NCBI GenBank assembly: GCA_027559495.1
Contig: JAMXSV010000003.1
Span: 3,472,001 to 3,536,000, forward strand
Direction: 5' to 3'
Origin: Aurifilum marmelostoma
Lineage: Eukaryota; Ascomycota; Sordariomycetes; Diaporthales; Cryphonectriaceae
Length of the DNA: 64,000 nt
Position numbers and translations under genes: made by a program. This document shows positions 47,826 to 59,684 of this stretch, one piece after another (within the stretch, counting starts at the first letter, position 1; each line of letters opens with the position of its first letter). Under the pieces are notes generated by a model, which was given only the letters and a program-made list of their open reading frames with translations, searched no databases and had not been told where the DNA came from.

Positions 47826-49641
47826 ATGAGAAGTTCATTGTCAATCACGGCGGTTGCCATCTTTGCTGTGCAGGCCCTGGCACTCCCAGCCAAGAATGGG
47901 CCTGATCGTGGGCCATCACCAGTGATTGAGGAGCGAGCAACCTCACCGACGGTTGTGATTTCTCCTTCAAACACGGTTATTGGCTCCGTGTCTGGCACTG
48001 TCGAGTCCTACAATGGGATCTACTTCGCCGACAATCCCACAGGCTCATTGAGGCTCAAGCCGCCTCAAAAGCTGTCCACAGACCTGGGCGACGCGTTTGA
48101 CGCCTCGGGGTCCGCAGCAGCGTGCCCTCAGATGCTGGTAGCAACTGCTAGTGATGAGAGTCTTTTCCTTGAGATTGCAGGATATCTGCTTGACTCGCCC
48201 CCCTTCCAGCAAGCGACTGGGCAGACGGAAGATTGCTTGACCGTCAGCGTGTCGCGGCCTGTAGGAACGCAAGCCAACGCAAGCCTACCGGTACTCTACT
48301 GGATTTACGGTGGTGCATTTGAGGTGAGCCTCGCTGACTTTATTCTCCCTTGCCTGTTCCTGTCAAAGAAGTTCCACTGAATACAAAGCACAGCTCGGGT
48401 GGACGTCTTCTTATATTCCAACCAGCCTTTTGAGCCAGGCTATCGATCAGGATCAGCCTTTCGTTTTCGTCGCAGTCAACTACAGAGTAGCCGGGTTCGG
48501 ATTCATGCCAGGAGCCGAGATTCTAGCTGATGGATCAGCTAACCTTGGCCTTCTTGACCAGAGGATGGGCCTCGAATGGGTTGCGGACAACATCGCGGCC
48601 TTCGGCGGTGATCCGACCAAAGTGACCATCTGGGGAGAATCCGCCGGCGCCATCAGTGTCTTTGACCAAATGGCACTCTATGGAGGCAACATCACCTACA
48701 ACGGTCAGCCACTGTTCCGAGCTGCGATCATGGATAGCGGGAGTATCGTTCCTGCAGATCCTGTCGACTGTCCCAAGGGCCAAGCCGTGTATGACACTGT
48801 TGTCGAGGTTGCCGGGTGCTCCTCTGCCAGCGATACACTGGAATGCCTTCGCGGACTGACATACGAGGAATTCCTCAACGCGGCAAACTCTGTCCCGGGC
48901 TTCATTGGGTACGACTCGGTCGCTTTGTCCTACCTGCCAAGACCTGACGGAACGACGCTCCCAGACAGCCCAGAAATCCTGGCCGAGACTGGACAGTACG
49001 CTGCCGTGCCCATGATCATCGGCGACCAAGAAGATGAAGGCACGTTGTTCTCCCTGTTCACAGACAACGTGACCACGACCGAGGACCTCGTCACATACTT
49101 CTCCACCATCTACTTCCAAGATGCCACAACGGAAGTGATCGAAGGCCTTCTCGACACCTACCCAGATGACATCGTGTCTGGCTCACCCTACAGGACCGGG
49201 CTGTTCAATGAGCTGTATCCCCAGTACAAGCGGATTGCTTCTGTCCTCGGTGACCTGGTCTTCACTCTCACACGCCGCGGTTTTCTTGCATCCACCAGCA
49301 CTGTCAACCCCGATGTCCCATCCTGGAGCTATCTGGCCTCGTATGACTACGGCACACCGTATCTGGGCACCTTCCACGGCAGCGATCTCCTCCAGGTCTT
49401 CTATGGTATCTACGACAACTATGCAGCTAACCAGATCCGCACCTACTACTACAACTTCCTCTACAATCTTGATCCAAACGAGGGCTATGGCGACTATCCC
49501 GACTGGCCGCAGTGGGTGGACACCGGAAGTGGGAACCAGCTGGCGTGGTTCTCGGCAGACTCTTCGAGCTATCTGACTGATGACTTCAGGAATGACAGTT
49601 ACGCCTATATCTTTGCCAATGTGGAGTCTTTTTATATATGA
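47826..49641 (+). CDS. Secreted type-B carboxylesterase/lipase
   Basis: Two exons (47826-48323, 48394-49641) give 581 residues. MRSSLSITAVAIFAVQALALPA is a signal peptide. The alpha/beta hydrolase fold of type-B carboxylesterases (PF00135) is clear: YWIYGGAFE with the oxyanion-hole glycines, VAVNYRVAGFGFMPG, NLGLLDQRMGLEWVADNIAAFGGDPTKVTIWGESAGA. The catalytic triad is Ser249 in GESAGA, Glu381 in QEDEGTLF and His494 in TFHGSDLLQVF. It likely hydrolyses carboxylic esters or lipids outside the cell, as Candida rugosa-type lipases and fungal secreted esterases do. Several N-glycosylation sites are present. The single intron lies just after the oxyanion-hole motif. Confidence 0.93.
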
Positions 49642-50397
49642 GCTATCAGGGTGATACCTTGAATAGAGGAAGGAGGCTGTCGTGAGGATAAATGGTGTCA
49701 CGAGGAGGTTCAAGAAGAAGTCTTGGGTGGCTTGATGAAAGAGATCGAATTTACGATGAATAATGATTTACATGATGCATCTATTGGCAAGCATTTCACC
49801 CCTCAAAACCTAAGGCATGCAGATTTATCAAGCCTAAAGGGATACTCATGTGGTCATGATTAATGCATTTTTCTCCGATTGGTCGGTAAGCAAGCAAAAT
49901 CAGTGCTCTTGTGAATGCAGCGTTGCATTGACGTTGTCTGTATAACTCTCGCAAACACTGCCCGCGGCCCCCATGTTGTAGCCCCCACAGCTGGAACTCA
50001 TGCTGGCAATCAGGCATGGATAAGATTCAGCAGAAATCTGCAGTCGGTGTGGGCTGTTGCGGTCCACTGCTTCCTAAGCTGGCCTTGACGTGATGCCGTG
50101 TAGGCAGGACTCTTCCTGAAACAGGCATACGGCCGGCGACTTGTAGTAACTAGGCTAAATGAGCTTCTTCACTTCACAAGCTGAACATTGAGTCACTACT
50201 CGGATGGTTGCAATACAGCTGCTAAAAAAAACCAATGTACTGAGATAAGGCTGCGGGCTGACGAACCCAGCTATCATGCGCGCGCAGCTTTAGACTGCCA
50301 TCAAAGACATTGGGATCTCGAGGTTACTTGTTATTCTACTTATATATAATTTCTCTAGCCCATTCTTGCTGTCTTCCGCTCAGCATAATATCATCGC
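49642..50397. other. Intergenic region
   Basis: 3' flank of the carboxylesterase gene and promoter of the next gene. No gene seen. Confidence 0.5.
50341..50349 (+). promoter_or_regulatory. Possible TATA box of the 762-residue membrane protein gene
   Basis: TATATATAA lies about 55 nt upstream of the ATG at 50398. The spacing implies a short leader, so this is tentative. Confidence 0.35.
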
Positions 50398-52859
50398 ATG
50401 CAAAAAATGATGGACTGGCCGACGGCTCCAGCCTGGACGGGGGCCAGCCAAGGCCTTGCTGTTCAGAATCAGGTTTATCTCGGTCTTTGGACGGATTGGT
50501 CACGCGGCAGCATTCTGGGGCAGACGTTGACGCTCAATCGCCGCGACGGAAATCTGTTGACCGCCTTCACGGCATCATTTGTCGTCCTCGTGGGGGCTCG
50601 AGTCTGGAGCATGGCGAGCTTGTTCCTACACCGCTGCTACTCGACCCCGAAACAACGAGACGCCCTCCACCACCAACGCCAGGCGTTATTGCGCAACACG
50701 TCCTCCTCTGACGATGCAATGGTTAGTGCTTCGCATGAAAGGTGCACCCAAAACGATGATCGAGTATGCAGAGCTGACGAATAATCTTGTTTATGTGTCA
50801 CGGTCCACAGTTCTCGTTCGTGCAGTTGTTCTGGGCATGGCGCGGTTCTACCGTACGGTCTCTCCGTCGTCGACTATTACCTGTGCTGGTCTTGTCCGTA
50901 CTTTGTACCGTGGGATTCACACTAGCAGGAGGCTTCTCTTCTCAAATCCAAATCGGCGACAATGATGTGGGCAGTGATGTCCTCCTCGACGGCACCAATT
51001 GTGCCGTCGCCGGCACGAATGTCACCACGCTGAAACAATCAATGGCTTACGATACCATGATATCCAAATGGATTGCCGATTCTGTCAACTATGTCCAACA
51101 ATGTTACTCGTACAACAGCTCGGGATTGGCTGACTGCAGTTACTTTGTCTCGCAGACGCTGCCAGCCTACGTTAACACCACGGCCGCCTGTCCCTTTGAG
51201 GATTCAATATGCAAGACTCCCTCGGCCAACATTATTCTCGACACGGGACTGCTCAACAGCCACGAGCATTTTGGCATCAATGCACCTCCCGAGGAGAGGA
51301 TCCTCATGCGTTCTGTTCTGGAATGCGCGCCGCTTCAGACAGATGGACACGCCCTGTCTGATGGCAATTTCACCGCCTACAATTATGGGCCTTTGCTGGT
51401 GCCGAGCTCTGTGGGTGACCCAATCAACTATACGTTCGAGGTCTACGACCTGGATTGGCAGTACAAAACCATGAATGATCACCAATTGGCCGAGATGCAG
51501 TACCAAATTAAGTAAGTCTGACTCCCAGTGTCTTCTTCCTACGTCTTGGCAAGCAAAAAGCACCCGAGAATCTAGTAACTAAGTGAGAGGCACAGAGGTG
51601 TCTTCTCGGGGACGCAGAACGGAACTCCCGCTCTCGATGCTGGCAGTAGCTTCGTGCCTATTGACCAGCTCGCGAGGACCGATGCAGACCTCACCATTGT
51701 CTTCCTCTCTGGCTACGGCGTCTTCGCTGGCACACCTGTAGACGACCCCTGGTATCAAGCCACAGTCCCTTTCACCAACATCAGCACCCAGGGGAAGAGC
51801 GGCTGGGAAGAGGTCTACCGTCAGGACAATGCAGCGTCTCCATTGGGCTGCGCCAGCCAGTGGCAGTTCTGTGATGCGCATGCCAGCGCCTGCGGGCCTC
51901 TGGCCAGCTTTGACGACGCCGTCGCAGTCGCTGCGTCTGGGGTTTTTGCCAGCAGCACAGATGCAGCTGGCCGTTTTGCATGGTTTACAAGCTCTTTGAA
52001 CATCCTTAGCAACATGTTGCAGGGCATGTTGGAGGCGGCGCAAGTCAACGCCCTCCTCGCCGCGCAGAGTGTCGACGATGGCTACCAAGAGACACTGCCC
52101 GACAACCAATGGCAGCTCGAGGTGACCAACTGGTTCGCCATCTCCCTTGCCTTCCTGCAACAGGCCATCGTGGAGACTGCGTCTGGATCTGCGTCCCTCG
52201 AGTCCAACCTCGTGCCCGATGAGCCAGCCAGTGCAGCTGCCAAGGCCATGTGCCGGAACCAAAAGATTCGCACGACGAGGTACTCGTCTTTCAATTTCTT
52301 CGGCGTACTCTTCACTTATATCTTCGGCCTTGTCCTCATCGCGCTCTCATACTCGCTGGAGCCAATCTTGAGCTGCCTGTACCGGCGCCGCGGCTACCGC
52401 CAGTACAGCTTCACGGAGTGGAACGCACACGGCACGTTGCAACTCCAGCGCCTTCTCCACGATGATGGCGGTAGTGGTGATCAGTGGATCGGATGTATGG
52501 AGCAGATCCCGATCACCAAGGACGCCAGGTTGACGCTTCGAAGCTTGGACTTGACGGACCCAGAGAATCCCAAGTTGTGTGCGCGCGGTCCGGACATGCA
52601 ACCACCTGCTTCCTTGTTGACTCATGGGACAACATTGGTGGAGGTGAAAGAGGATGTTCAGCCTGCCAAGTCGACTCAAAGAGGGCGCAGCATGAGTATC
52701 CCCGAGCCATCGGCTGATGCAGAAGGTACAGAGGTAACTGCATCGACACAGGATGAAGTTGTTACCTCTCACTGCGTCTACATTGTTTCTCCAGTTTCTT
52801 CCGCATCATCTCCACCCAGCTCACCAAGAGATTCGGGTACTTTCCCAGCCGGGCAATGA
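50398..52859 (+). CDS. Fungal multi-pass plasma-membrane-type protein of unknown function
   Basis: Three exons (50398-50721, 50811-51511, 51596-52859) join in phase to 762 residues. Three hydrophobic helices are visible: LLTAFTASFVVLVGARVW (about 45-65), LLPVLVLSVLCTVGFTLAGGF (about 135-155) and FNFFGVLFTYIFGLVLIALSY (about 560-582). Between the second and third lies a large domain of about 400 residues with spaced cysteines and many NxS/T sites, therefore probably outside the cell. The C-terminal tail is Ser/Pro/Thr-rich and cytoplasmic. I know this layout from a large set of uncharacterised ascomycete membrane proteins; no enzymatic motif is seen. Three in-frame ATGs (50398, 50407, 50410) compete as start. 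Confidence 0.75.
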
Positions 52860-53580
52860 CCGAAGCAAGTTAAAGAAGGAACAAAAAAGATAAGGAACTG
52901 AAATCCATGGATATCACTTTTGCTGGTACGGAGAATTTTATAGATTTATTAGAGATTATGAAAAAGAAAGCAGCCAAATTCTTTTCGATAGGTATGGAGT
53001 CAGGCACAATTCGATTCGGTTGAGCTGGAATCGGTCAAGGAGAATTGACAACCAGGTCTCGCGGTATCAGTAGTCATTATTAGCACGTAGATGTTTAAAA
53101 GTTACTTTCCCAAGGAGATAGCCGTGGCGCTCAGTAAGGAAGCTGAGGACACCGACCATGCCGACCTCATCTTGCGCTGGAAATACTGTCGTGTAAAAAA
53201 ACAATATTACCAGATCTGGAAACCAAACCCGACCGCTGGCCAACACCTGTCTCAACGTTGGTCTGCAGATCCGGTCTTTCAGCCCCCATGGTCGCCAAAG
53301 AAGCGCCTCTGCCAATCCTTTTCACTTTGGACGTGCAAGATGGGCCTGATGCTTACTCAGGCACCGACATATCATGTTTACAGTTAAGCCACCAGACCAC
53401 TTTCCTCGGCTCACTGATAGTTCTGCATCTCAGTAATCAATGTTTCAGTTGGTTGTTCGGTTGTTATATCAGAGAGGACTCTCTCCTGTCCCAGAATGAG
53501 AAAATTACCATCAACTGTGCATCAACTTCCTTCGCCTCTGCAAATCATTTCATCCTATTCACTATCACAAAATCGACACA
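52860..53580. other. Intergenic region
   Basis: Promoter region of the chitosanase gene; no gene supported. Two overlapping plus-strand frames (53091-53626) have no recognisable features. Confidence 0.5.
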
Positions 53581-54617
53581 ATGCGTGGCCCGGTCGAATC
53601 TGTCAGCCTCTTCTCGCTGCTGTTGACTACCTCGGCCGCCGTCAGCATACCAGCCAACGTTCAAAGTCTCTACGATAGCATCATCGCCCAGGGCGAGTGC
53701 AAGAACAAGGCGGCAACTGGTTTCTACGCCCTCTCTGATGGAAAGAATGGTATGTTGCACTTTTGTATCCTGTCACTTTCGAAGATGAAAAGAGGAGATC
53801 AAACTGACCACCATCATAGACTTTTCCTACTGCCAGGACCATCTAGACGATTATGGAATTATCTATCTTCAAGGGACCGGTGGCAAGCTGGCAGATATGG
53901 ACGTTGATTGCGACGGCAACCAGAACGAGCCCTCAAGCAGTGCCAACGACGGACGATGCGGCAATTCTGGCGACACACAAAGTGATACGTCTTTCGAAGA
54001 CACTGTCAAAGCCTACGGCAAAGGAATTTCGAATCTCAATCCGTATATTCACCCTTACGTTGTCTTTGGAAACTCCAACGATGGCAATACGGCTGGCTAT
54101 AAAACCTTTGACCCTACAAAGTACGGAATCGAGCCTTTGAGCTTGATGGCCGTCGTCTGTAACAAACAGTTGGTTCGTGAAAAAAACAGTCTTCTCCTTG
54201 GACGTTTCTTTGTACCCAAGCTAATGAGACCGGAAGATCTTTGGCATCTGGGGCGACACCAATGGAGACGATAATGGCTCCAAAGCCATGGTGGGAGAGT
54301 CTGCTATCTCTACAGGGACGCTCTGCTTTGGCGATTCGACCACAGGCGACAATGGTCATTCCGACCTGGACGTCCTCTATATTGCCTTCAAGGGCACCGA
54401 TGCTGTGCCTGGCGCCAACGGTGCGAAGTGGGACGCTACGAGCGCCGACGAGTTCGAGAGCAGCCTGGAGTCGCTCGGAGCCAAGCTTCTGCAGCGCATT
54501 GGCTCCTCGGGCTCTAATGCTACGTCCAATTCTACGTCAATGCCATCTCCAGGCGCAGCGTTGGCTTCTGGCACGGCCATGGCCTCGAAGCCAGCCTCGT
54601 CTCGGCATGCGGCTTGA
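53581..54617 (+). CDS. Secreted GH75 endo-chitosanase
   Basis: Three exons (53581-53749, 53820-54172, 54237-54617) join in phase to 300 residues. The N-terminus (MRGPVESVSLFSLLLTTSAAVSIPA) is a signal peptide. Family GH75 signatures are GECKNKAATGFYALSDGKNDFSYCQDH, GTGGKLADMDVDCDG, the block NLNPYIHPYVVFGN, and the catalytic region IFGIWGDTNGDD...VGESAISTGTLCFG. The Asp of WGDTNG and the Glu of VGES correspond to the catalytic pair known for fungal GH75 enzymes. The enzyme cuts beta-1,4 links in chitosan, acting outside the cell. A low-complexity Ser/Ala/Gly tail of about 35 residues follows the domain. The exon 2/3 junction is supported by restored homology (CNKQLIFGIWG). Confidence 0.92.
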
Positions 54618-54922
54618 GGAAAATCGAAGGCTAGTCATTAGTGGCTTCAACAGTTGCAGTCGTTCACGATCCATGGTTATGAAGATTGTAATGAGCCGTG
54701 CATCTCAAGGCACACAGTCAATCAATATAAGAGGAGAGAGGAGTTGATTCTCAGATGAGATATTATAGAAAGTGTAAACTCAAGTCTAACTGCTGTCGAA
54801 ATGAAACAACTCCAGGGCTGAGAGTGCTGGGCATTCTATTATACACTGATGAGAGAGATCTATGATGACAAGAAGGAGAAGAGCCATGACGAAGCCGCTG
54901 TCAGAAATGCTTCCATCAAGAA
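54618..54922. other. Short intergenic region between convergent genes
   Basis: 3' flanks of the chitosanase and citrate synthase genes; nothing else seen. Confidence 0.5.
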
Positions 54923-56428
54923 TCACAACTTGCTCTTGTTCCACACCCGGCCCGTCTCATCCTTGTAGGACGCCAACACGTTCCTCTTGTTGTCGCCACC
55001 GTGATCAACCTTGACAGGAGCGTCAAACACAGTCGCCCCGGCGTTCTCGGACCTCTTGTCGGCCTCGACATAGTCCCTCTCGCCCTCGCCCACATAGATC
55101 TGCCTCGGCCTCCAGATCTTGACGCCTCCAGGCTGCAGCATCTGCTGCCGCCAGTGGGCCAGCCACCCGACGCACCGAGGCACGGCAAAGAGCACGGGGT
55201 AGAAGTCGAGCGGGAAGCCCATGGCCTGGTAGATGAGACCCGAGTAGAAGTCGACATTGGGGTACAGGTTCCGGCTGCGCATGAACTCGCTCTTGCGGGC
55301 GTAGTCGGCCAGGGCCAGGGCGGTGTCGAGGAGCTGGTTCCTCCCCGTGACCTTGAAGACCTCTTCGGCCAGCTTTCGGATGGCGGTGGAGCGGGGGTCG
55401 ACGTTCTTGTAGACGCGGTGGCCGAAGCCGACGAGCACGCGTTCCCGCTTCTCGACCTTCTCCATGAAGGCAGGGACGTTTTCAGGGGAGCCGATCTCGA
55501 TCAGCATGCGGATGGCGCTCTCGGAGGCGCCGCCGTGCGAGGGGCCGTACAGGGCTGCACAGGCGGCGGCGACGACGGAGTAAGGGTCGACGAGGGAGCT
55601 GCCGACCTGCAGGACGGTAGCGGTCGAGCAGTTGACCTCGTGATCGGCGTGGATGATGAACAGGGCGTCCAGGGCCCTCTCGAGCACGGGGTGAGGGCGG
55701 TACTCGTAGCCCGAGAGGTTGTCGAGAAGGTACAAGAAGTTGCCCGTGTAGGACAGGCCCTGGGCTGGGCGGTTGAAGGGCCGTCCCTGCCGCATGCGGT
55801 ACGAGGCGGCAGCCAGAGTGGGCGCCTTGCCGATGATCCTCAGGATCTGCTTGTCCAGCACCTGCAGCGCCTGCAGGTTCCCCGAGGCGGCGGCCGTGTA
55901 GAGCTTCTGGCCCGCGAGCGAAGGGTTGGCCTCGGGCGCAAAGGCGCCCAGGGTGGCAAAGGCAGAGGTCAGCATGGACATGGGGTGTGAGTCGTAGCGG
56001 AAGCTCTTGAACATGTTCTCGATGTCGGTGTGCACGTAGGTGTGGTGCATGACCTCCTCGGACCACTGCTGGTGCTGCGGCGCCGTGGGCAGCTCGCCGT
56101 ACAGCAGCAGGAAGGCCGTCTCGAGAAAGTCGCTCTTGTCCACGAGCTGCTGGATCGGGTAGCCCCGGTACCTGAGGATGCCGTCCTGCCCGTTGATGTA
56201 GGTGATCCTGCTCTGCACCACCGCCGTGTTCATGTATGCCGGGTCGTACACGCGCAGGCCCTGCTCCGTCTCATCCTCGGCCCTGTCACTGCCTTGCTGC
56301 GCCTTGATCTTTTTGATATCGGTCGCCAGGATCGAGTTGTTCTTGATGGGCAACTCATATGTCTGACCAGTGCGGTTGTCCACCACTGTCAGTGATGGAC
56401 TAGCCGCCTTTCTGCTGACGGCGACCAT
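54923..56428 (-). CDS. Citrate synthase with a peroxisomal targeting signal
   Basis: A single exon of 501 residues. Citrate synthase signatures are present: ILRYRGYPIQQLVDKSDF, the oxaloacetate-binding histidine in IIHADHEVNCST, LYGPSHGGASESAI, the second histidine in GFGHRVYKN, and the catalytic aspartate in NVDFYSGL. The chain ends in SKL, a canonical type-1 peroxisomal signal, and the N-terminus (MVAVSRKAASPSLTVVD) is not a clear mitochondrial presequence. It is therefore most likely the peroxisomal/glyoxylate-cycle isoform that condenses acetyl-CoA from fatty-acid oxidation with oxaloacetate, comparable to yeast Cit2. The related 2-methylcitrate synthases are mitochondrial, so that role is less likely. 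The absence of introns is unusual for this window. Confidence 0.93.
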   Translation of the reverse strand: MVAVSRKAASPSLTVVDNRTGQTYELPIKNNSILATDIKKIKAQQGSDRAEDETEQGLRVYDPAYMNTAVVQSRITYINGQDGILRYRGYPIQQLVDKSDFLETAFLLLYGELPTAPQHQQWSEEVMHHTYVHTDIENMFKSFRYDSHPMSMLTSAFATLGAFAPEANPSLAGQKLYTAAASGNLQALQVLDKQILRIIGKAPTLAAASYRMRQGRPFNRPAQGLSYTGNFLYLLDNLSGYEYRPHPVLERALDALFIIHADHEVNCSTATVLQVGSSLVDPYSVVAAACAALYGPSHGGASESAIRMLIEIGSPENVPAFMEKVEKRERVLVGFGHRVYKNVDPRSTAIRKLAEEVFKVTGRNQLLDTALALADYARKSEFMRSRNLYPNVDFYSGLIYQAMGFPLDFYPVLFAVPRCVGWLAHWRQQMLQPGGVKIWRPRQIYVGEGERDYVEADKRSENAGATVFDAPVKVDHGGDNKRNVLASYKDETGRVWNKSKL

Positions 56429-57416
56429 ATTCCTTGATTTAACTTTTTTGTTGGGGAGGGCAATATCTGCGATTCAACGTGCTCTAAGCTCCTCCTCACA
56501 AGGAGACCCGTTCGAGGCCTTGTCTTCAGTAGAGAGGGAGAGAAATATGGGAAAAGGACCAGGCTGGTGATTAGTATGCCCAGGCAGTTGACAAGAGCGT
56601 ATACCCAAGGCGAGGATCAAGGAGATGCCAACACACACAGTGGCCAACTTGCATGTGAACAACAAATGTTCGAGATGTTCAAAACCCGAACAGCTGTCAA
56701 AGAAAGATTCCGGGTTTCCAGTGCCTCGGTACGGGATGGAGAAACACTAACTGGATTGGGTTAGCCTTTTTATTCGCAAAATGGATATAAATAAATCGAT
56801 ACATGAACAGTCATTGGCTGTACCTGGTGGTCCGTACTGTATGGCAGACAGTTCAAACAGTCTTGTCCTGACTCTTGTCGACTTGCTGATCTCGAGCTCC
56901 AACAACTCAATCAGCTCACCGGTCCTTTGTTGTGACAGCCGTGCTCTGATATATTGATTTCTTTTTTGCATCGCGCGTGAGGACTTGATGTTTCCAGCCA
57001 ACGGATTACTATGACTTGAGCATTAAAAAAAGGCCAACCGATATCCCAGCGTGTCTCTGTAGGACGTTGTTCTGGGTTCCGACTGCTTCTGGATTGGGTA
57101 CCGTGCTCACCGTCGGTGCTACTTTTGTCTATGTCGAGACTGAGAAACCTCTTGCGCACAGTCTTAGAAGCCTTCTAGCACGGCTGCGTAATAATATGAA
57201 GGAGCCTAGCAGCTATCTGACTTTGCTCGAGAATTAGTCATATCGTCATATAGTCCTTCGTTGTGCGGTGAATGTGTTTCCGAGCTTGTTTGTCGTCACT
57301 AACACAGGCGGTATTGGTTGCGATTCCACCAGAGACTTGAGAAGAAATAAAAAGGTCTTAGGTTTCCCAAAGTGGGCCAGAAGTCTAAGTGAGTTATTAC
57401 ACCTGCTGTGCCGGGT
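56429..57416. other. Intergenic region
   Basis: Promoter and leader of the citrate synthase gene and 3' flank of the next gene. A 73-codon plus-strand frame at 57016-57237 is not supported by any motif. Confidence 0.5.
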
Positions 57417-59684
57417 CTACATCAATACCTCGATCAACATAGCTTTTCCATCCCTCCCCACCCTCGACCTCGCATGTGCGAGCGCCTCCCTCAGTTCTCC
57501 CACCGTCCTGGCTTGTACCCCCTTCATCCAGCCGTCCGTATTTGCGTCGGACCCCGCCGCTGCCTCTGCCAGAGCTGCATAGTTCGGCGTCGGACGAAAA
57601 GATATGTTGATCTCCTCGTCTGAGGCGGATGTGCTCAGGCCCTCAGGGTAGACGAGCCTCGTGGAGTGTCGAGGCGCTTTCCAGCCTGGCAAGCAAATGT
57701 GCGTCAGTGACATTGCAGACATAAATGAAGGCGTAGAAGAGCCGAGGAGAATTCGTATATCCTGTCAGGGCGTATATGGATTGAGCTTACCCCCATTGTT
57801 CAGAACGATCGTCAGTACCGGGATCTTGTACTTGCTGGCGACCCAGAGCGCGCTCGAGGGCGAGGCACACATGAAGCTTCCGTCACCGACAACGTGACAC
57901 ACCATGCTAGGCTCGCGCCCTTCTTCCTTTTCGAGGTCCGAGAACGCCATCTTGACGCCCAGCGCTCCGCCGCTGCTCCAGCCGATCCCCGCCCCGCCGC
58001 AGTTGATCCAGCTCCCTGGACGGCTCGGCTGCAGCTGGTCGTGAAGCTCTTGGGCCGCGGTGATAGCCTCAAGGACATAATTAGTTGATTCCGGAAGCGA
58101 CGACTTCAACAGGCTGCCAATATTGTTTGCGTCCAGGCTCTCATCGTCGCCCAGGCGGGCTTGGGCGGCGATCTTGACCAGACGAGACTTGTGAGCTTCC
58201 GTGCGGGCTTCCGCGCGGGCGGCAAATCTGGGATCTTGGAGCGCTGTGGTGATTAAGGCGTCGCTTTTCATGTAAGCAACCAGCTGTGTGAGTGCGGTAA
58301 AACTCTCTGCCTTCCAGCGCCCGTCGGCGGGAAAGAATGAGATGGGCATCTGCTGGTTGAGGGGATCGCTGTCGATGTGATATATCTTGGAGTCCTTTGG
58401 AGGTGGGTTTCGTGACGGGATCCAGGGTACATCGCAGTCCACGAGCAAGATCACATCAGCATCCTTGGTGCATGGATCAAAGCTAAGGCCCGGTAGGCGG
58501 AAGCCCTCGGAGGCGATATGGTTAGATGGAAAACACATATCACTGCCGCCTGTATTTTGGACGCGTATGCCGGGGACCAGGTCAGCCAGAGCCACGAGAA
58601 GCTCCGGGGTCCGGCGGTCGCGGCCGGAATAGCCCGTGATTATGAGAGGCCGCTCTGCCTTCGCGAGGGCTGTGGCAATATCCTGAACCGCAGCAGCTGG
58701 TAGAGCGCCGGGCCCGATCGGGCCCCATTGATCTTGGCGTAGCGAGTACGGCTCGATCTCCTCGGCCAAGACCTCCCTTGCAGCAGCAAGATATACTGGG
58801 CCCTTTGGCGCGGTCGTGGCGAACTGAAGCGCACGTCCCACGGTCTGCTTGACGTTCAGCCCGCTACGGATTTCGCCGGTATACCTGCAGTACTGGCGCA
58901 CGATGGCCTTCTGGTCCTGAGGCTCCTGCAGCCAGTGCTGATATTCGGACCGGGAACCAGGGAGCTCTCCAGACTCTGTGATTGGGCACAGCCCGGCGAA
59001 CAGGAACACCGGGGCGCGGCCGATGCTCGCGTTGTGGATGCCCTGGCCGAGAGCCTGCGTGCCGACGTCGACGTGGACGATGACTGCCTGCGGCCGGCCT
59101 GACACTCGAGCGTACCCGTCAGCCATGGAGATGGCTGTCATCTCGGACGGGCAGGTGATCATCCTGGGCCAGGCATCAGGCCGCTCTCTCTTGCCCTGAA
59201 CGATGGCTTCAATGAGGGACGGGTGGTCGGACCCGACATTCACGAAGCACGCTGTCACGCCGGCCTTGGTATTAAAGTGAGCTAGGTGAGACAGATGCGG
59301 GCAAAGGCAACGAAACATACCTCCCAAAGCGCCTCCAACATGGCGAAAGCTGCCGTGTATCTGTCCAGTGGCGCATTAGCCTCATAGCTCGTGCAGAAGA
59401 AGCCACCTTGAACCGACGGAAGGATTAATTACTTACGTCCTGGGAGTATTGTCACGCGTTGGTCTGACCCGGCCATCCGAAGAAGAGATAGGACTCGCGC
59501 CCTGTTTTGTGGTCAACGAGGCGATGCGGAGAACGGTAGGGGAGCGGCTCCGAGGCCAACCCAAGGCCGACGTGCAAGACAAGAGGCTTGGTCTCGCTCG
59601 ATTCGAAAAACAACCTGGTCCCCTGACGGCCTGCGCGGCGAGGCCCAGGTTGCTGAACGTTGGCGCTGCAGTCCGGAAAGCCAT
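57417..59684 (-). CDS. Thiamine-diphosphate-dependent enzyme (acetolactate synthase/benzoylformate decarboxylase superfamily)
   Basis: Four exons (59684-59437, 59360-59321, 59264-57791, 57685-57417) join in phase to 676 residues. After an Arg/Ser-rich N-terminal part (about residues 1-82, possibly a mitochondrial presequence) come the three domains of the superfamily. In the PYR domain the activating glutamate is Glu137 (CPSEMTAISMADGYARV); the central domain has PLIITGYSGRDRRTPELL. The PP domain has GGAGIGWSSGGALGVKMAF and the metal/ThDP motif VGDGSFM ending NNGG, completed by the last exon. It is a decarboxylase/ligase or lyase acting on 2-oxo acids; the exact reaction cannot be assigned. 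It lies about 0.8 kb from the UstYa-type gene and is on the same strand, so membership of that cluster is possible but not shown. Confidence 0.9.
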
